Shown piece after piece: positions 40,471 through 48,734 of a DNA stretch of 64,000 nt. Origin of the DNA: Lachnospiraceae bacterium NK3A20 (lineage in GTDB: Bacteria > Bacillota > Clostridia > Lachnospirales > Lachnospiraceae); NCBI GenBank assembly GCA_900107575.1, contig FNQX01000011.1, positions 44,236-108,235 on the forward strand, in the 5' to 3' direction. Made by a program: the position numbers and the translations under genes. A model generated the notes under the pieces. It had not been told where the DNA came from and ran no database searches. It saw only the letters and a list, made by a program, of their open reading frames with translations. Numbering within the stretch: position 1 is the first letter of the stretch; each line of letters opens with the position of its first letter.

Positions 40471-41573
40471 TATCTAAACACCCTATATTCTCCCTTTACA
40501 TTTTTTATAATCACATCTATCTTCGTTCCTTTTTCTGCTGATCTTTTGATCCTGTTTTCCATCACTTTTCTTATTTCATCCTGGTTCAGTTCTTTATTGC
40601 AGTCCAAAATAAAACCTCCCGGTTTTTTCTGGATTTGCTTGAGTCCATGCCTTATGGCACTGTCTGCCGCTTTTTCTGATGACAATGTTTTCAAATCCCA
40701 TAGCATTCCATTCCACTCGTAATCTGGCATTTTTATTCCAATTTCATTAGATTCTTTTAAGCATTTTATATCGCCGCCGAATGTGTCTGCGATCCATTGA
40801 GCCGTATGTATTTCGCTGCTGTGGGCACTAATCTGATACCATGTATCAAAAACAACTCGTCCCGGACCAGCCTTTCTTGAGTATTCTTTGGTTACATCCG
40901 TTTCAATGTTTTTCTCAGAGAGCTTTCTTCTCCAACTATTTATTTTCTCCCGCGGCGTATCCCCTTCCGCTGCGTCCCATTCTTCCCGCAGCTTCTCCGG
41001 CTCGTATCCGGCCACATCCATATCCTTCGAGAATCGGATCGCAAACTCGCACTTGCAGTTCGTGTGAATATGATCCGCATGATTACCTCTGACCGTTTCG
41101 TTTGTCGCGGGCTGCCATCCTCTTGATGCAATCATTGAGCAAAATGGACATGCATCACCCGACGGGATCCAGGCAAATTCCGCACGATCCCGCTTTGCGT
41201 TCTGCAGCATAGTGTCTGCCCCTGCTCGCTTTACCAGTCTCCCAACAGAATCGCCGATTAGCTTGCCCTCTGGTGACTGTTTCAATGTACCGTTGATCGC
41301 CTTCGCAACTTCCCCATATTCCGCAGGGGCTGCCGGTTCTGCCGGCTTCACCTTCGCGCCCTGGATCTCTGCTATTGCATCGTACATCTCACATGCCAGC
41401 TCGGAGGAACCCTCGCTGTACTTGGTTATAAGCGCCATTGCATAGTCTATGATCTGCTTACGATTAGCCGTTCCATGGTTGGCGATAAATGCCTCCATCT
41501 CCTTTGCCGCCTGCTCATTGATCCTGGCCAGTGATCTTGTATATGCTTCCCATTTCGTCGCTGCTATCTTCAT
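40461..41573 (-). CDS. MuF head protein fused to CdiA_C-like tRNase toxin
   Basis: A 370-aa polymorphic toxin of the phage MuF type. Residues 1-180 are the MuF/SPP1 gp7-like minor head domain, with Cys/His groups C142-x2-C145 and HADHIHTNCKC (165-175). Residues 245-370 look like the CdiA C-terminal tRNA nuclease domain of the PD-(D/E)xK group: KMPDYEWNGMLWDLKT supplies D284 and D293-x-K295, followed by LKQIQKKPGGFILD. The toxin part has a lower GC content than the head part, so it was probably swapped in. The protein would ride in the virion. No immunity ORF follows. Confidence 0.82.
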   Translation of the reverse strand: MKIAATKWEAYTRSLARINEQAAKEMEAFIANHGTANRKQIIDYAMALITKYSEGSSELACEMYDAIAEIQGAKVKPAEPAAPAEYGEVAKAINGTLKQSPEGKLIGDSVGRLVKRAGADTMLQNAKRDRAEFAWIPSGDACPFCSMIASRGWQPATNETVRGNHADHIHTNCKCEFAIRFSKDMDVAGYEPEKLREEWDAAEGDTPREKINSWRRKLSEKNIETDVTKEYSRKAGPGRVVFDTWYQISAHSSEIHTAQWIADTFGGDIKCLKESNEIGIKMPDYEWNGMLWDLKTLSSEKAADSAIRHGLKQIQKKPGGFILDCNKELNQDEIRKVMENRIKRSAEKGTKIDVIIKNVKGEYRVFRYKK

Positions 41574-41577
41574 TCAT

Positions 41578-43008
41578 TCAGCCTGTGCCTGCTGCCGTCT
41601 GACTTCCTGCCGTTCCTGCGTCGGTTTCTTCTGTCAGGTTATTCAAAAGTTCCTGCCCTCTCGCCCTCTGCTCCTGCGCTTTGATTCTCCTGACATCTGC
41701 CTGGTCAAACCCAATCATTTCAAGGAATGTGTCCGTGCTGGCAAACTCGCTTCGTGCGGATGCGATCTTGATAGCTGCATCTGCCGTTACGGCCACCGAC
41801 GGCATGGCCGGATTTTTGAAGTGTGCAATGATCCCTTTTTCCTCTTCCGGAAGCATGTCCGGCGTTGTGCCGAGTTCTACCGCCTGCGCCATCTGTGCAA
41901 TCTGGTAGAGGGCATCTCCGTTTCCTGTGTTCAGCTGCTCCGCCAGGAGCACCAGTGTCTGGCTCTGTGCAAGAATTGCGTCGGATGATGTCGGATTCGA
42001 GTCATTGACCACGCCCGTATCCGTTACCGTCAGGCCGGATGCTGCGGAGAACTGCGTCGCAAGGATGCGCAGCATCTCAACATGAGGCGCCAATGTCCCC
42101 TGCGGAAGCTGCCCGAATTGCGGATTGCTGCCTGTCTCCGGGTTCTGCGTGGATGCAATGATGGATCCTACATACTGGTCAAATTTGCTCTGTGTGATCT
42201 GAGCAAACTGATCATCCGTAACCCCTAGAATATATTTCTGCGGACTTGTGGCAAACTCGAGACCAATCGTGGCATTGGCAAGGGTTCGCACGTACCCCTG
42301 TATCAGTTTCCTGATCGGTCCTTTAATCCTTGACTGTCCGAACGGCTTATCGCTGGATGCGTTCCATACCATCGGCACGAGCATCGGCCTGCCGAACTTG
42401 TGCGGGTTTTCCTTCGCTTTCCAATGCCCAGACTCTCTGGACAGCTCCCAGGTTGCTGTGTCGGTATAGAGATTCACATACATCGGCGACCATGTCAGGT
42501 CGCTCTCGTCCTGCCTTCCGTCCTGGAAGGCAAAGCCGCAATCAATTCTCCCCTTTTCGTTGCTCCATGCTGCAGCGGCGCACAGATCAGAATAGAATCT
42601 TATGACTGCATGCTCCGGTTCCCCTGAGATTGCCGCGAATGTTGCTCCATAGAGCAGCTCATCCCGGCACGCCTTCTGATACTCCGCGACCAGCCGGTTT
42701 CGCTTCACGATTCCATTCATTACATCCGCGTTCGTTCCGTCCTCCGTAACGAATCCGTCGAACATTGATCTCGCTGCGAGAACATCAACCGTCTTTGCGC
42801 CCCAGCTGCATCCGATATTCAGCTTCGCCATGTTCTTCGGCAGTGCCAGCCCGAGATTGACTTCCGCAAGACTGATCCTGCCGTTGTAGTATCTCCGCTT
42901 TCTCACATTGTCGGTTTTGTGGAAATTGTAGATCTTCACCAGATTATTCAGTTTGTTCTGCTCTTCATCCGGCAGACCTTCCACAAATCCAAAATTTAAT
43001 GTCACCAT
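41578..43008 (-). CDS. Portal protein (SPP1 gp6-like)
   Basis: A 476-aa protein forming the dodecameric DNA entry ring. It has the typical N-terminal region NVRKRRYYNGRISLAEVN, the wing/stem region (RLVAEYQKACRDELLYGATF) and TNPTSSDAILAQSQTLVLL-like helix (DSNPTSSDAILAQSQTLVLL). It lies between TerL and MuF, the conserved order. The end is 4 bp before the MuF start. Confidence 0.92.
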   Translation of the reverse strand: MVTLNFGFVEGLPDEEQNKLNNLVKIYNFHKTDNVRKRRYYNGRISLAEVNLGLALPKNMAKLNIGCSWGAKTVDVLAARSMFDGFVTEDGTNADVMNGIVKRNRLVAEYQKACRDELLYGATFAAISGEPEHAVIRFYSDLCAAAAWSNEKGRIDCGFAFQDGRQDESDLTWSPMYVNLYTDTATWELSRESGHWKAKENPHKFGRPMLVPMVWNASSDKPFGQSRIKGPIRKLIQGYVRTLANATIGLEFATSPQKYILGVTDDQFAQITQSKFDQYVGSIIASTQNPETGSNPQFGQLPQGTLAPHVEMLRILATQFSAASGLTVTDTGVVNDSNPTSSDAILAQSQTLVLLAEQLNTGNGDALYQIAQMAQAVELGTTPDMLPEEEKGIIAHFKNPAMPSVAVTADAAIKIASARSEFASTDTFLEMIGFDQADVRRIKAQEQRARGQELLNNLTEETDAGTAGSQTAAGTG

Positions 43009-43017
43009 GTGTTTTCC

Positions 43018-44448
43018 TTACCCGATCATCATTTTGCGGTTAGGATCTCGCTTAGAATTTCTGCAACCCCACAGTGCAAGCGCCGCGGCCTCAATTGGCC
43101 CTGCGTTGTCTCCTCCAAAGCCGAAGCCGCCCGAAATCGGGCGCTTCACGGAGCTTACGGCACTGTCGTTCAGATCATCCTGGAGCGTGTACCATGTGAG
43201 TGTGCCTTCATTCACTTCCGTGATCAGCTGTGACGCTGCGGCGATAACATCCCGTGCCGTAGGTCTGATTACAGAGTTCTTCGCTTTCCATGTGTCGTGG
43301 ATCCGGTCACATAGAATATCTACACCGTTTCTGCCGTCAATCACCACGCAGCACGCCCTTGTGTATCTCTGATTCAGCCATTCCGTCAACCACTGGATAC
43401 CATGACTCGTCGCTTTTCGCTCTATCTCTTCGATTCTGGCCTTTCCATCCTTCGAAATGACAGCCCCGCAGAGAATCACTTCCGCGCCGTCTGGCGTGAA
43501 TTTGATCCCGAATGCCGTCTTTCCTTCCGGTTTCTTTTTGTTCGATCCGCACGCTTCCCATGCAGTCTTATCAATGGCGTTGTCTTTCTTCTCTGTCAGG
43601 ATCGGAGACCACCAGCCGAGACGTTCGCGGCAAAAGCCCTCCTTGCTGAGCATCTTCCGTTCTTCAGCTGTGAAGGCCTCTGACAGCCTGTCGCCCATTG
43701 CCGGGTTGGTCATGAACCAGATATCAGGGTTGTTGATATCTATCTCGTCTACGGAGTTCGCCGCTACAGACCATTCATGCCATGCATCGTGCGGGCCCGG
43801 GTCTGATAGACACGCCGTCCGAAATCTTCGAAATACCACCCCGGGACAGTCCGGATATGGCGGTGTTCCTGTATAGATTACCTGTCTCGTCCCTGTCTCA
43901 GATGCTGACAGCGTCGCTGTAATCGCTTCGATCTGATCATCTGTCAGCTCCTGCGCCTCATCGTAAACAACAAGCGAGATTCCCGAAAATCCTCTCGCTG
44001 ACTGACGCGACCGTGCGGTATACCGTATCTCTCCTCCATTTCTCAGAAAGATTGCTTCCTCTCCGTTGGTGTATCTGATCTGTGCAACCTCTTCCTCTAC
44101 CTCCGGATGCGCATCGTTCGTGAACATTGCCGCGAGCCGTCTGAAACTCTCCTTCGACGTTCGAACCTGATGCGCGGTGTGGAGTATCTTCTCCCCTTTG
44201 ATCACGAGCCCGAAGAACTCTCTCGCTTCCAGGCAGAAGTTTTTCCCATTCTGCCTGGGGACTGACAGCCCGGCAGTTGATACGGTATACTTCCCGGCCA
44301 GATCTGTTCCGAGCCAGCTGTCTACCACAATCCTCTGCCACCTGTCGAGTTCTCCGCTGTATTCCTCCATCAGGAGTGCCGCATCGTTTCCGTCCGTGCG
44401 CTTCCGCTCCGGTTCGATTTTTATCCTCGGTTCCTGTGATCCAGTCAT
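43018..44448 (-). CDS. Terminase large subunit
   Basis: A 476-aa packaging motor. The ATPase has the variant Walker A LSVPRQNGKN (61-70), Walker B SLVVYDEAQEL and the coupling motif QVIYTGTPP. The C-terminal nuclease has FGIKFTPDGAEVIL and CVVIDGRNGVDIL with metal-binding aspartates. It starts inside the end of the small subunit gene (4-bp overlap). The type with an adjacent HNH gene is usually cos-packaging. Confidence 0.95.
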   Translation of the reverse strand: MTGSQEPRIKIEPERKRTDGNDAALLMEEYSGELDRWQRIVVDSWLGTDLAGKYTVSTAGLSVPRQNGKNFCLEAREFFGLVIKGEKILHTAHQVRTSKESFRRLAAMFTNDAHPEVEEEVAQIRYTNGEEAIFLRNGGEIRYTARSRQSARGFSGISLVVYDEAQELTDDQIEAITATLSASETGTRQVIYTGTPPYPDCPGVVFRRFRTACLSDPGPHDAWHEWSVAANSVDEIDINNPDIWFMTNPAMGDRLSEAFTAEERKMLSKEGFCRERLGWWSPILTEKKDNAIDKTAWEACGSNKKKPEGKTAFGIKFTPDGAEVILCGAVISKDGKARIEEIERKATSHGIQWLTEWLNQRYTRACCVVIDGRNGVDILCDRIHDTWKAKNSVIRPTARDVIAAASQLITEVNEGTLTWYTLQDDLNDSAVSSVKRPISGGFGFGGDNAGPIEAAALALWGCRNSKRDPNRKMMIG

Positions 44449-44828
44449 CCCTGTTTCTGCTCCGCCCTAACCAGTGAGAGCACGGTCCTCGGTCTCAACT
44501 CTACGCTCTTTGCATCTCTTTTGATCTCTGCCGCACCCATGATCTGACTCATTCCTGTCATATATGCTTTCCACAGTGCCTCGTATCCCAGGAATAACGG
44601 GTTCTGCCGGAGGCCTTTCTGATTGCCACCGTTGTTATACGGTATCGCAACGTCTGCCGTTTCAATCTTCTCTCTCGCGTCCTCGAGCTTGATGCACATC
44701 CACGCTGTATTCTCGATCACTTGCATGAGCAGCTTGATCTTGCAATCGTCCGCACCTGACTCTTTGAGCAGCTTTTTCAGCCGATTCCGTTCTCTGTTTT
44801 TCCTCGATTCCAGGTCATTTTTCTGCAT
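44445..44828 (-). CDS. Terminase small subunit (P27-like)
   Basis: A 127-aa DNA-recognition subunit. RNRLKKLLKESGADDCKIKL begins it and DVAIPYNNGGNQKGLRQNP, a block typical of P27-family small terminases, follows. It binds the packaging site and recruits TerL. It precedes TerL with a 4-bp overlap. Confidence 0.88.
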   Translation of the reverse strand: MQKNDLESRKNRERNRLKKLLKESGADDCKIKLLMQVIENTAWMCIKLEDAREKIETADVAIPYNNGGNQKGLRQNPLFLGYEALWKAYMTGMSQIMGAAEIKRDAKSVELRPRTVLSLVRAEQKQG

Positions 44829-44849
44829 ATCTTTACGGCCCTGTATTTA

Positions 44850-45010
44850 TATATATATTTATTAATAACCTATAGGGAATAGACCACCCCCCTGTGATTT
44901 ATTCCCTCGGGGGTATATTGGCGCTGGACGGCGCGGGGTTGCCAGGGCGGGGGCCTGGGGGTATCCCCCCTACCCCTTCCGACCGTGGAGCGGATCGCCT
45001 GCTGCCAATG
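44850..45010. other. Candidate cos/packaging region
   Basis: The 196-bp gap between the HNH gene and the small terminase gene contains no ORF. It has an AT-rich block (44845-44870), then G/C tracts (CCCCCC, GGGGG) and inverted runs such as GGGGGCCTGGGGG. In HNH-terminase phages the cos site often lies here. This is position-based inference only. Confidence 0.35.
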
Positions 45011-45024
45011 CTGCAGATGCTTTG

Positions 45025-45381
45025 TCACCATCCTCCACTAGTTTGATTTATGTGCACGCGCGGGATTACTCTTTCTTGTTCTTTGCCGACCTTGTTGCTT
45101 TTTGCGGCATTGCAACAGTAGTGCGCGGGTTCCAGATTGTCCCAGTCTTCCGCAGCTTCTCTCGCTGAATGATACCCAAACTCCTTCCATCTGCTGACTG
45201 GTTTTATCTCATCAATCACGAAGGAAAGCGGATGCTGCGCATCACTAGGTTCGTCGTAGTGTATCGGCCCGAGCCTGCCCTTGCAGATGCCACATTCACA
45301 TCCTGCTGCCTTCATTCTCGCTCTGTACTTCCTGCGAAGCGATCCATTTGCAGATCGCGGGTTGACCGTTCCTTTCTTCAT
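45025..45381 (-). CDS. HNH endonuclease next to terminase
   Basis: A 118-aa HNH nuclease. It has the zinc pair CGICKGRLGP, the active-site VIDEIKPVS (D-E in place of the first His), the asparagine in DWDNLEPAHYCCNAAKSNK and the second cysteine group. HNH proteins beside TerS/TerL are needed for cos cleavage in several phages such as HK97. The ATG at 45381 has GAAGGGG upstream. Confidence 0.88.
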   Translation of the reverse strand: MKKGTVNPRSANGSLRRKYRARMKAAGCECGICKGRLGPIHYDEPSDAQHPLSFVIDEIKPVSRWKEFGYHSAREAAEDWDNLEPAHYCCNAAKSNKVGKEQERVIPRVHINQTSGGW

Positions 45382-45576
45382 CTTTCCCCTTCGGCCTGCG
45401 TTCCACATATCTCCCGGGGTATTCGCTACATTGCATCCCCCGGGGCATTTTTCCTCTCCCCCTCACTTCTGCGGCGGGTTTGTTCCACGAAAAAGAGGAC
45501 AAGGTTTCCCTCGTCCTCAAACTCATGTTATCACTGTAGCACACAAAACTCTCCCGTGATTACCCTTTTTTTATTT

Positions 45577-45984
45577 TTAGAGCTTCTTTGACAGGGTGTA
45601 GTAGAATCTGCGCCGCACCTCGTAATATGTGTTCTTGCAGCACGGTATCCCCCGCTGCACTAACTCATGGTATGTCTTGCCATATCCTACGCCAAGGACC
45701 AGCCACGGATACAATATGCCTGCCGCCTCGATTGCCGTGTCATCTACCAGCTTCTTTTTTCCGGCTATCTGATATCTCCGCATGGCAAGCTCTGCGTTCG
45801 CATCATAGTCTCCGGAGGTCTGCACGCGAACCTTGTCGTACCGGATCGCACTTCCGCTGTCCGGCATCTGCTCCAGTTCTGTAACCCACCCCGGATACTG
45901 CCTGCAGAAATGTACGACTGTGAGATACTCCTCCTTCGGCAGATAATATTTGCTTTTCCTGCTTGCTATATACACCTCGCTCAT
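45577..45984 (-). CDS. ArpU/RinA-like late transcription regulator
   Basis: A 135-aa protein ahead of the packaging module, where late activators are encoded. It has an ELAMRRYQIAGKKKLVDDT stretch and a C-terminal sigma-like HTH (VGYGKTYHELVQRGIPCC, KNTYYEVRRRFYYTLS). It probably activates the structural operon. The 195-bp gap to the HNH gene may hold its target promoter; a site is not obvious. Confidence 0.72.
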   Translation of the reverse strand: MSEVYIASRKSKYYLPKEEYLTVVHFCRQYPGWVTELEQMPDSGSAIRYDKVRVQTSGDYDANAELAMRRYQIAGKKKLVDDTAIEAAGILYPWLVLGVGYGKTYHELVQRGIPCCKNTYYEVRRRFYYTLSKKL

Positions 45985-46023
45985 CTCCGTGCTCTCCTTT
46001 GCCTTTTGCTTACCCCATGATGT

Positions 46024-46197
46024 CTATTCGTTCCTGCTCGCCGGTTTCCTGTCTTCCTTCCTCCAATTGCTGCAGGCGTGGCGCGGGATGATCATGCTGT
46101 ATACCTCGCATTTCAGCATCTTCGCTCCCTCTATCCGAATTTCTTTTGTATATCTGCAGTCCAGGCATGACTTGCTCTTATCTTTGTTCATGATCAT
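46024..46197 (-). CDS. Small cysteine-containing phage protein
   Basis: A 57-aa protein (MIMNKDKSKSCLDCRYTKEI, then ECEVY-like KCEVYSMIIPRHACSNWR) with four cysteines spaced like a small zinc knuckle. The ATG at 46197 has GAAAGGAGTG upstream; 46191 is also possible. Function unknown. Confidence 0.6.
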   Translation of the reverse strand: MIMNKDKSKSCLDCRYTKEIRIEGAKMLKCEVYSMIIPRHACSNWRKEDRKPASRNE

Positions 46198-46343
46198 TGA
46201 TACACTCCTTTCCGGCGGCGGCACCAGACCGCCTTGGTGTATTCAACAGTGACAGTAGTTTCCGTGGGAATCCCAGCACATTTTGCGTACAACATCCAGT
46301 GCCGTATTCAGTTTTATGTTAACGGTGCCCATTGTCCGACTCT

Positions 46344-46511
46344 TTAAACGTCTTTCGGCCCGTTTTCCTCTGGCGCCCCTGCTCGCTCCTCTTCCTGCTC
46401 CCGTGTTCCTTGTTCTGTCTTGACACCTATCAGCATGAACAGTATGAAAGCTGATATTCCGATCACGTCGATCGCTCCCAGTACTGCCAATACGCTAATC
46501 ACAATTCTCAT
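46344..46511 (-). CDS. Small single-pass membrane protein
   Basis: A 55-aa protein that starts by ATGA overlap with the upstream gene. One membrane helix (VISVLAVLGAIDVIGISAFI) is followed by a Glu-rich cytosolic tail. The longer frame reaching back to 46724 is in another protein's coding region and is not supported. Function unknown. Confidence 0.6.
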   Translation of the reverse strand: MRIVISVLAVLGAIDVIGISAFILFMLIGVKTEQGTREQEEERAGAPEENGPKDV

Positions 46512-46969
46512 CTCTTCCCGCCTTTCGTTTTCTTTGCTTTCTTCCTGACCGGCTGATAGCCTGCGCACCAACCGGTATCCTTGCGATATACCGGCATTCC
46601 GGCTGTTCCAACATTTTCCATGTTCAATACACACTGCGTGTTTCCGCAGCTCGTTACACAGTACTCGGTGTTCTTGGGCATCTTGCTTTCCTCCGTAAAG
46701 TCTTTCCGGAACAGCTGCATCCACTCTCCGTGTGAATATTTCCTCTCGAACGCTTCCTGTGCGATCCGCTCGAGTCTGAGATCTTCCTTCCCGTGATCAT
46801 GTAACTTTGTGTGGCAATCTACACACAGATGCACTGTCAGGCCGTATTTCTCTGCCAGATTCCGCATTGAGCCGTGGATCATGTGGTGCAGATGCCTGCT
46901 GCCGGCTCCGATCTCTCTTCGACAGATATAGCACCTGTCCGGTGTGTCTCCCGTGATAATTGATTTCAT
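46508..46969 (-). CDS. HNH-like zinc nuclease/phage recombination protein
   Basis: A 153-aa protein with CYICRREIGAGSRHLHHMIHG and HLCVDCHTKLHDHG, a Cys4 zinc site around an HH motif as in HNH or recombination-enhancing nucleases of phages. The C-terminal half has a second Cys group (CVTSCGNTQCV). It overlaps its neighbours by 4 bp. It may act in DNA processing; the exact role is not known. Confidence 0.65.
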   Translation of the reverse strand: MKSIITGDTPDRCYICRREIGAGSRHLHHMIHGSMRNLAEKYGLTVHLCVDCHTKLHDHGKEDLRLERIAQEAFERKYSHGEWMQLFRKDFTEESKMPKNTEYCVTSCGNTQCVLNMENVGTAGMPVYRKDTGWCAGYQPVRKKAKKTKGGKR

Positions 46970-47379
46970 TCTTCCTCTACATCTTCCTCGTCTTCTGAGT
47001 TGGCGTTTGATTCCCTGGTTTCCTGGACTTTCAGCCCGACAGACTCTATCGCTTTCTGCAGCGTGATCGTGTGGATGCCTGCCTTTATCACTACCTTCGT
47101 GATCCCGTCTGTGCCTCTGAAGATCGGTTCAATTGCCGCGTCCATGATCCTCTCCGATTCCGGATAGGTCTTCCCGAGATAATGCTTCACAAGTCTGTGC
47201 CCCTTCCGGATCATCACCTCAATTTCCTGCGCCTGCTTCGCGCCGGCGCAATCGCACTCACTCGTGGCGATCTGATCCAGCTCTGCCTGCGTATACTCCT
47301 TATCCTCTCCGATCATGACCGTCTTCCACTGACCGCAATACTGACACTTCCCGGTTGCCGGTACGATTCCCTTGTTCAT
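46966..47379 (-). CDS. Phage protein with N-terminal zinc site
   Basis: A 137-aa protein. CQYCGQWKTV and the later SECDCAG form a Cys4 site at the N-terminus; the C-terminus is acidic (DEEDVEEE). It sits in the replication module between two nuclease-like genes. The family is not recognised with certainty. Confidence 0.6.
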   Translation of the reverse strand: MNKGIVPATGKCQYCGQWKTVMIGEDKEYTQAELDQIATSECDCAGAKQAQEIEVMIRKGHRLVKHYLGKTYPESERIMDAAIEPIFRGTDGITKVVIKAGIHTITLQKAIESVGLKVQETRESNANSEDEEDVEEE

Positions 47380-47393
47380 CCTGGTCTCCTTTC

Positions 47394-48725
47394 TCAGTTC
47401 TCCCGCTCTTCCTTCAGCCGGAGCATGCTCAAGTCATTCACTGCATCTATCAATTCCTGCGACGCGTTCTCATACTTCTCCATCGCGTCCTGAATCAGGT
47501 ACTGCTCCTCATCGGCGCGGATATGGCCGATTGCGGAGAGCTGGATCTTTACCGCATTGATCTTGTCCTTGATCACCGCTATTGCTTCTCTTGCCTCCGG
47601 TGTTCCCCGCGGCGGCGTTTCCGGTTTCGGTTCCGGTGCTGGAACGTTCTTACTCTGTGTCTCTTCTTCTGTCTCTTTTTCGGCATCCTCTGTGACCGCT
47701 CCGCTTTGGGGATTATCAGCTTTTCCGGCATTTTCTAATTGCGCTGGCGCAATTTTTACTTTCGCTTCGGATTTCTCCGGTGAATTGCCCTCCGCATTTG
47801 GGGAAATGGGCGTTTTTGGCATTTCTTCCCCGTACAATCCCTGCCACGCTTCTTCCGGTGTCTGCCACTCCTGATCTGTGAATTCTCCCATCGGGCCCGC
47901 TGTCAGCTCATCCAGGACATTCTGAAGGTCCAACCACTCGACTTCCTCTGTCGTATCTTCTCTGATCTGTGTCAGCTTCGGCTTTTTGTCCTCTCCGTCG
48001 AACGTCAGAAGGACTTTTCCCATGCCGGTCGGCCTGGACTCCAGCACTGCCACTCCAGAAGGAGCCAGAGCGTCGAAAACGTTGATTTCCCCTTGTGCTC
48101 CGGCTTCTTTCGACTTCTCGAAAAGCTTTCTGTAGTCTTCCGGCCGTGTGTGGAAGTACGCCTTCAGCATCGCTGTGAGCGGTTCATCCGCCTGCTGCCC
48201 CTCCATCGCCACCTCCAGCGGTGTGATGGCCTGCTCCTCTTTGACCTCGTCCTTGATCGTCCTGATCTCCTCTTTCGAAAGGCTCGCAGGGATCGCTGCA
48301 GCTACACTGTCCGGCAGCGCGAGCATTTCCGAGAGCTTCGTGATTCCGTGCTCCCTGTACTCCGCTTTCAGCTCTCCATCCGGCGTCCCGAATTTTTCGT
48401 AGATCCCGATAAAGCGTGACGTCTGGTCCGGTCGAAGACCGTACTCCTTCTCTGCAAACTCCCCCATCCCGCTGTAGCCTGAATCTTTCAGGATGTCGGT
48501 GTCCCTGGCTTCCTTGAGCATCTGCCCAATCTCGATGAAGTCGTTCGCTGTCCGGCCTATGATAAAGTCGAGTTTTGCCTTAAACCCCTTGTATCCCCCG
48601 TATTTGATCTGCATCTGTGTGGCCGCCTCTGATGACGCAGTCTCCGGTGTGATGGTGATGTCAGATCCGTAATCCATCTCCGACTCTTCCTGTGGTTTGA
48701 TCCTTACCTCTCCCATGTACTCCAT
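47394..48725 (-). CDS. DUF3102-like phage replication-module protein
   Basis: A 443-aa protein. Residues 40-120 (FIIGRTANDFIEIGQMLKEA, GEFAEKEYGLRPDQTSRFIG) match a DUF3102-like helical DNA-binding domain found with ParB-like phage proteins. The rest is a long low-complexity Glu/Pro/Thr region and a C-terminal coiled coil (IKDKINAVKIQLSAIG). The starting ATG is the fourth before several in-frame ones, so the first ten residues are uncertain. The role is probably in DNA metabolism. Confidence 0.6.
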   Translation of the reverse strand: MEYMGEVRIKPQEESEMDYGSDITITPETASSEAATQMQIKYGGYKGFKAKLDFIIGRTANDFIEIGQMLKEARDTDILKDSGYSGMGEFAEKEYGLRPDQTSRFIGIYEKFGTPDGELKAEYREHGITKLSEMLALPDSVAAAIPASLSKEEIRTIKDEVKEEQAITPLEVAMEGQQADEPLTAMLKAYFHTRPEDYRKLFEKSKEAGAQGEINVFDALAPSGVAVLESRPTGMGKVLLTFDGEDKKPKLTQIREDTTEEVEWLDLQNVLDELTAGPMGEFTDQEWQTPEEAWQGLYGEEMPKTPISPNAEGNSPEKSEAKVKIAPAQLENAGKADNPQSGAVTEDAEKETEEETQSKNVPAPEPKPETPPRGTPEAREAIAVIKDKINAVKIQLSAIGHIRADEEQYLIQDAMEKYENASQELIDAVNDLSMLRLKEEREN

Positions 48726-48734
48726 GTGTCCTCC

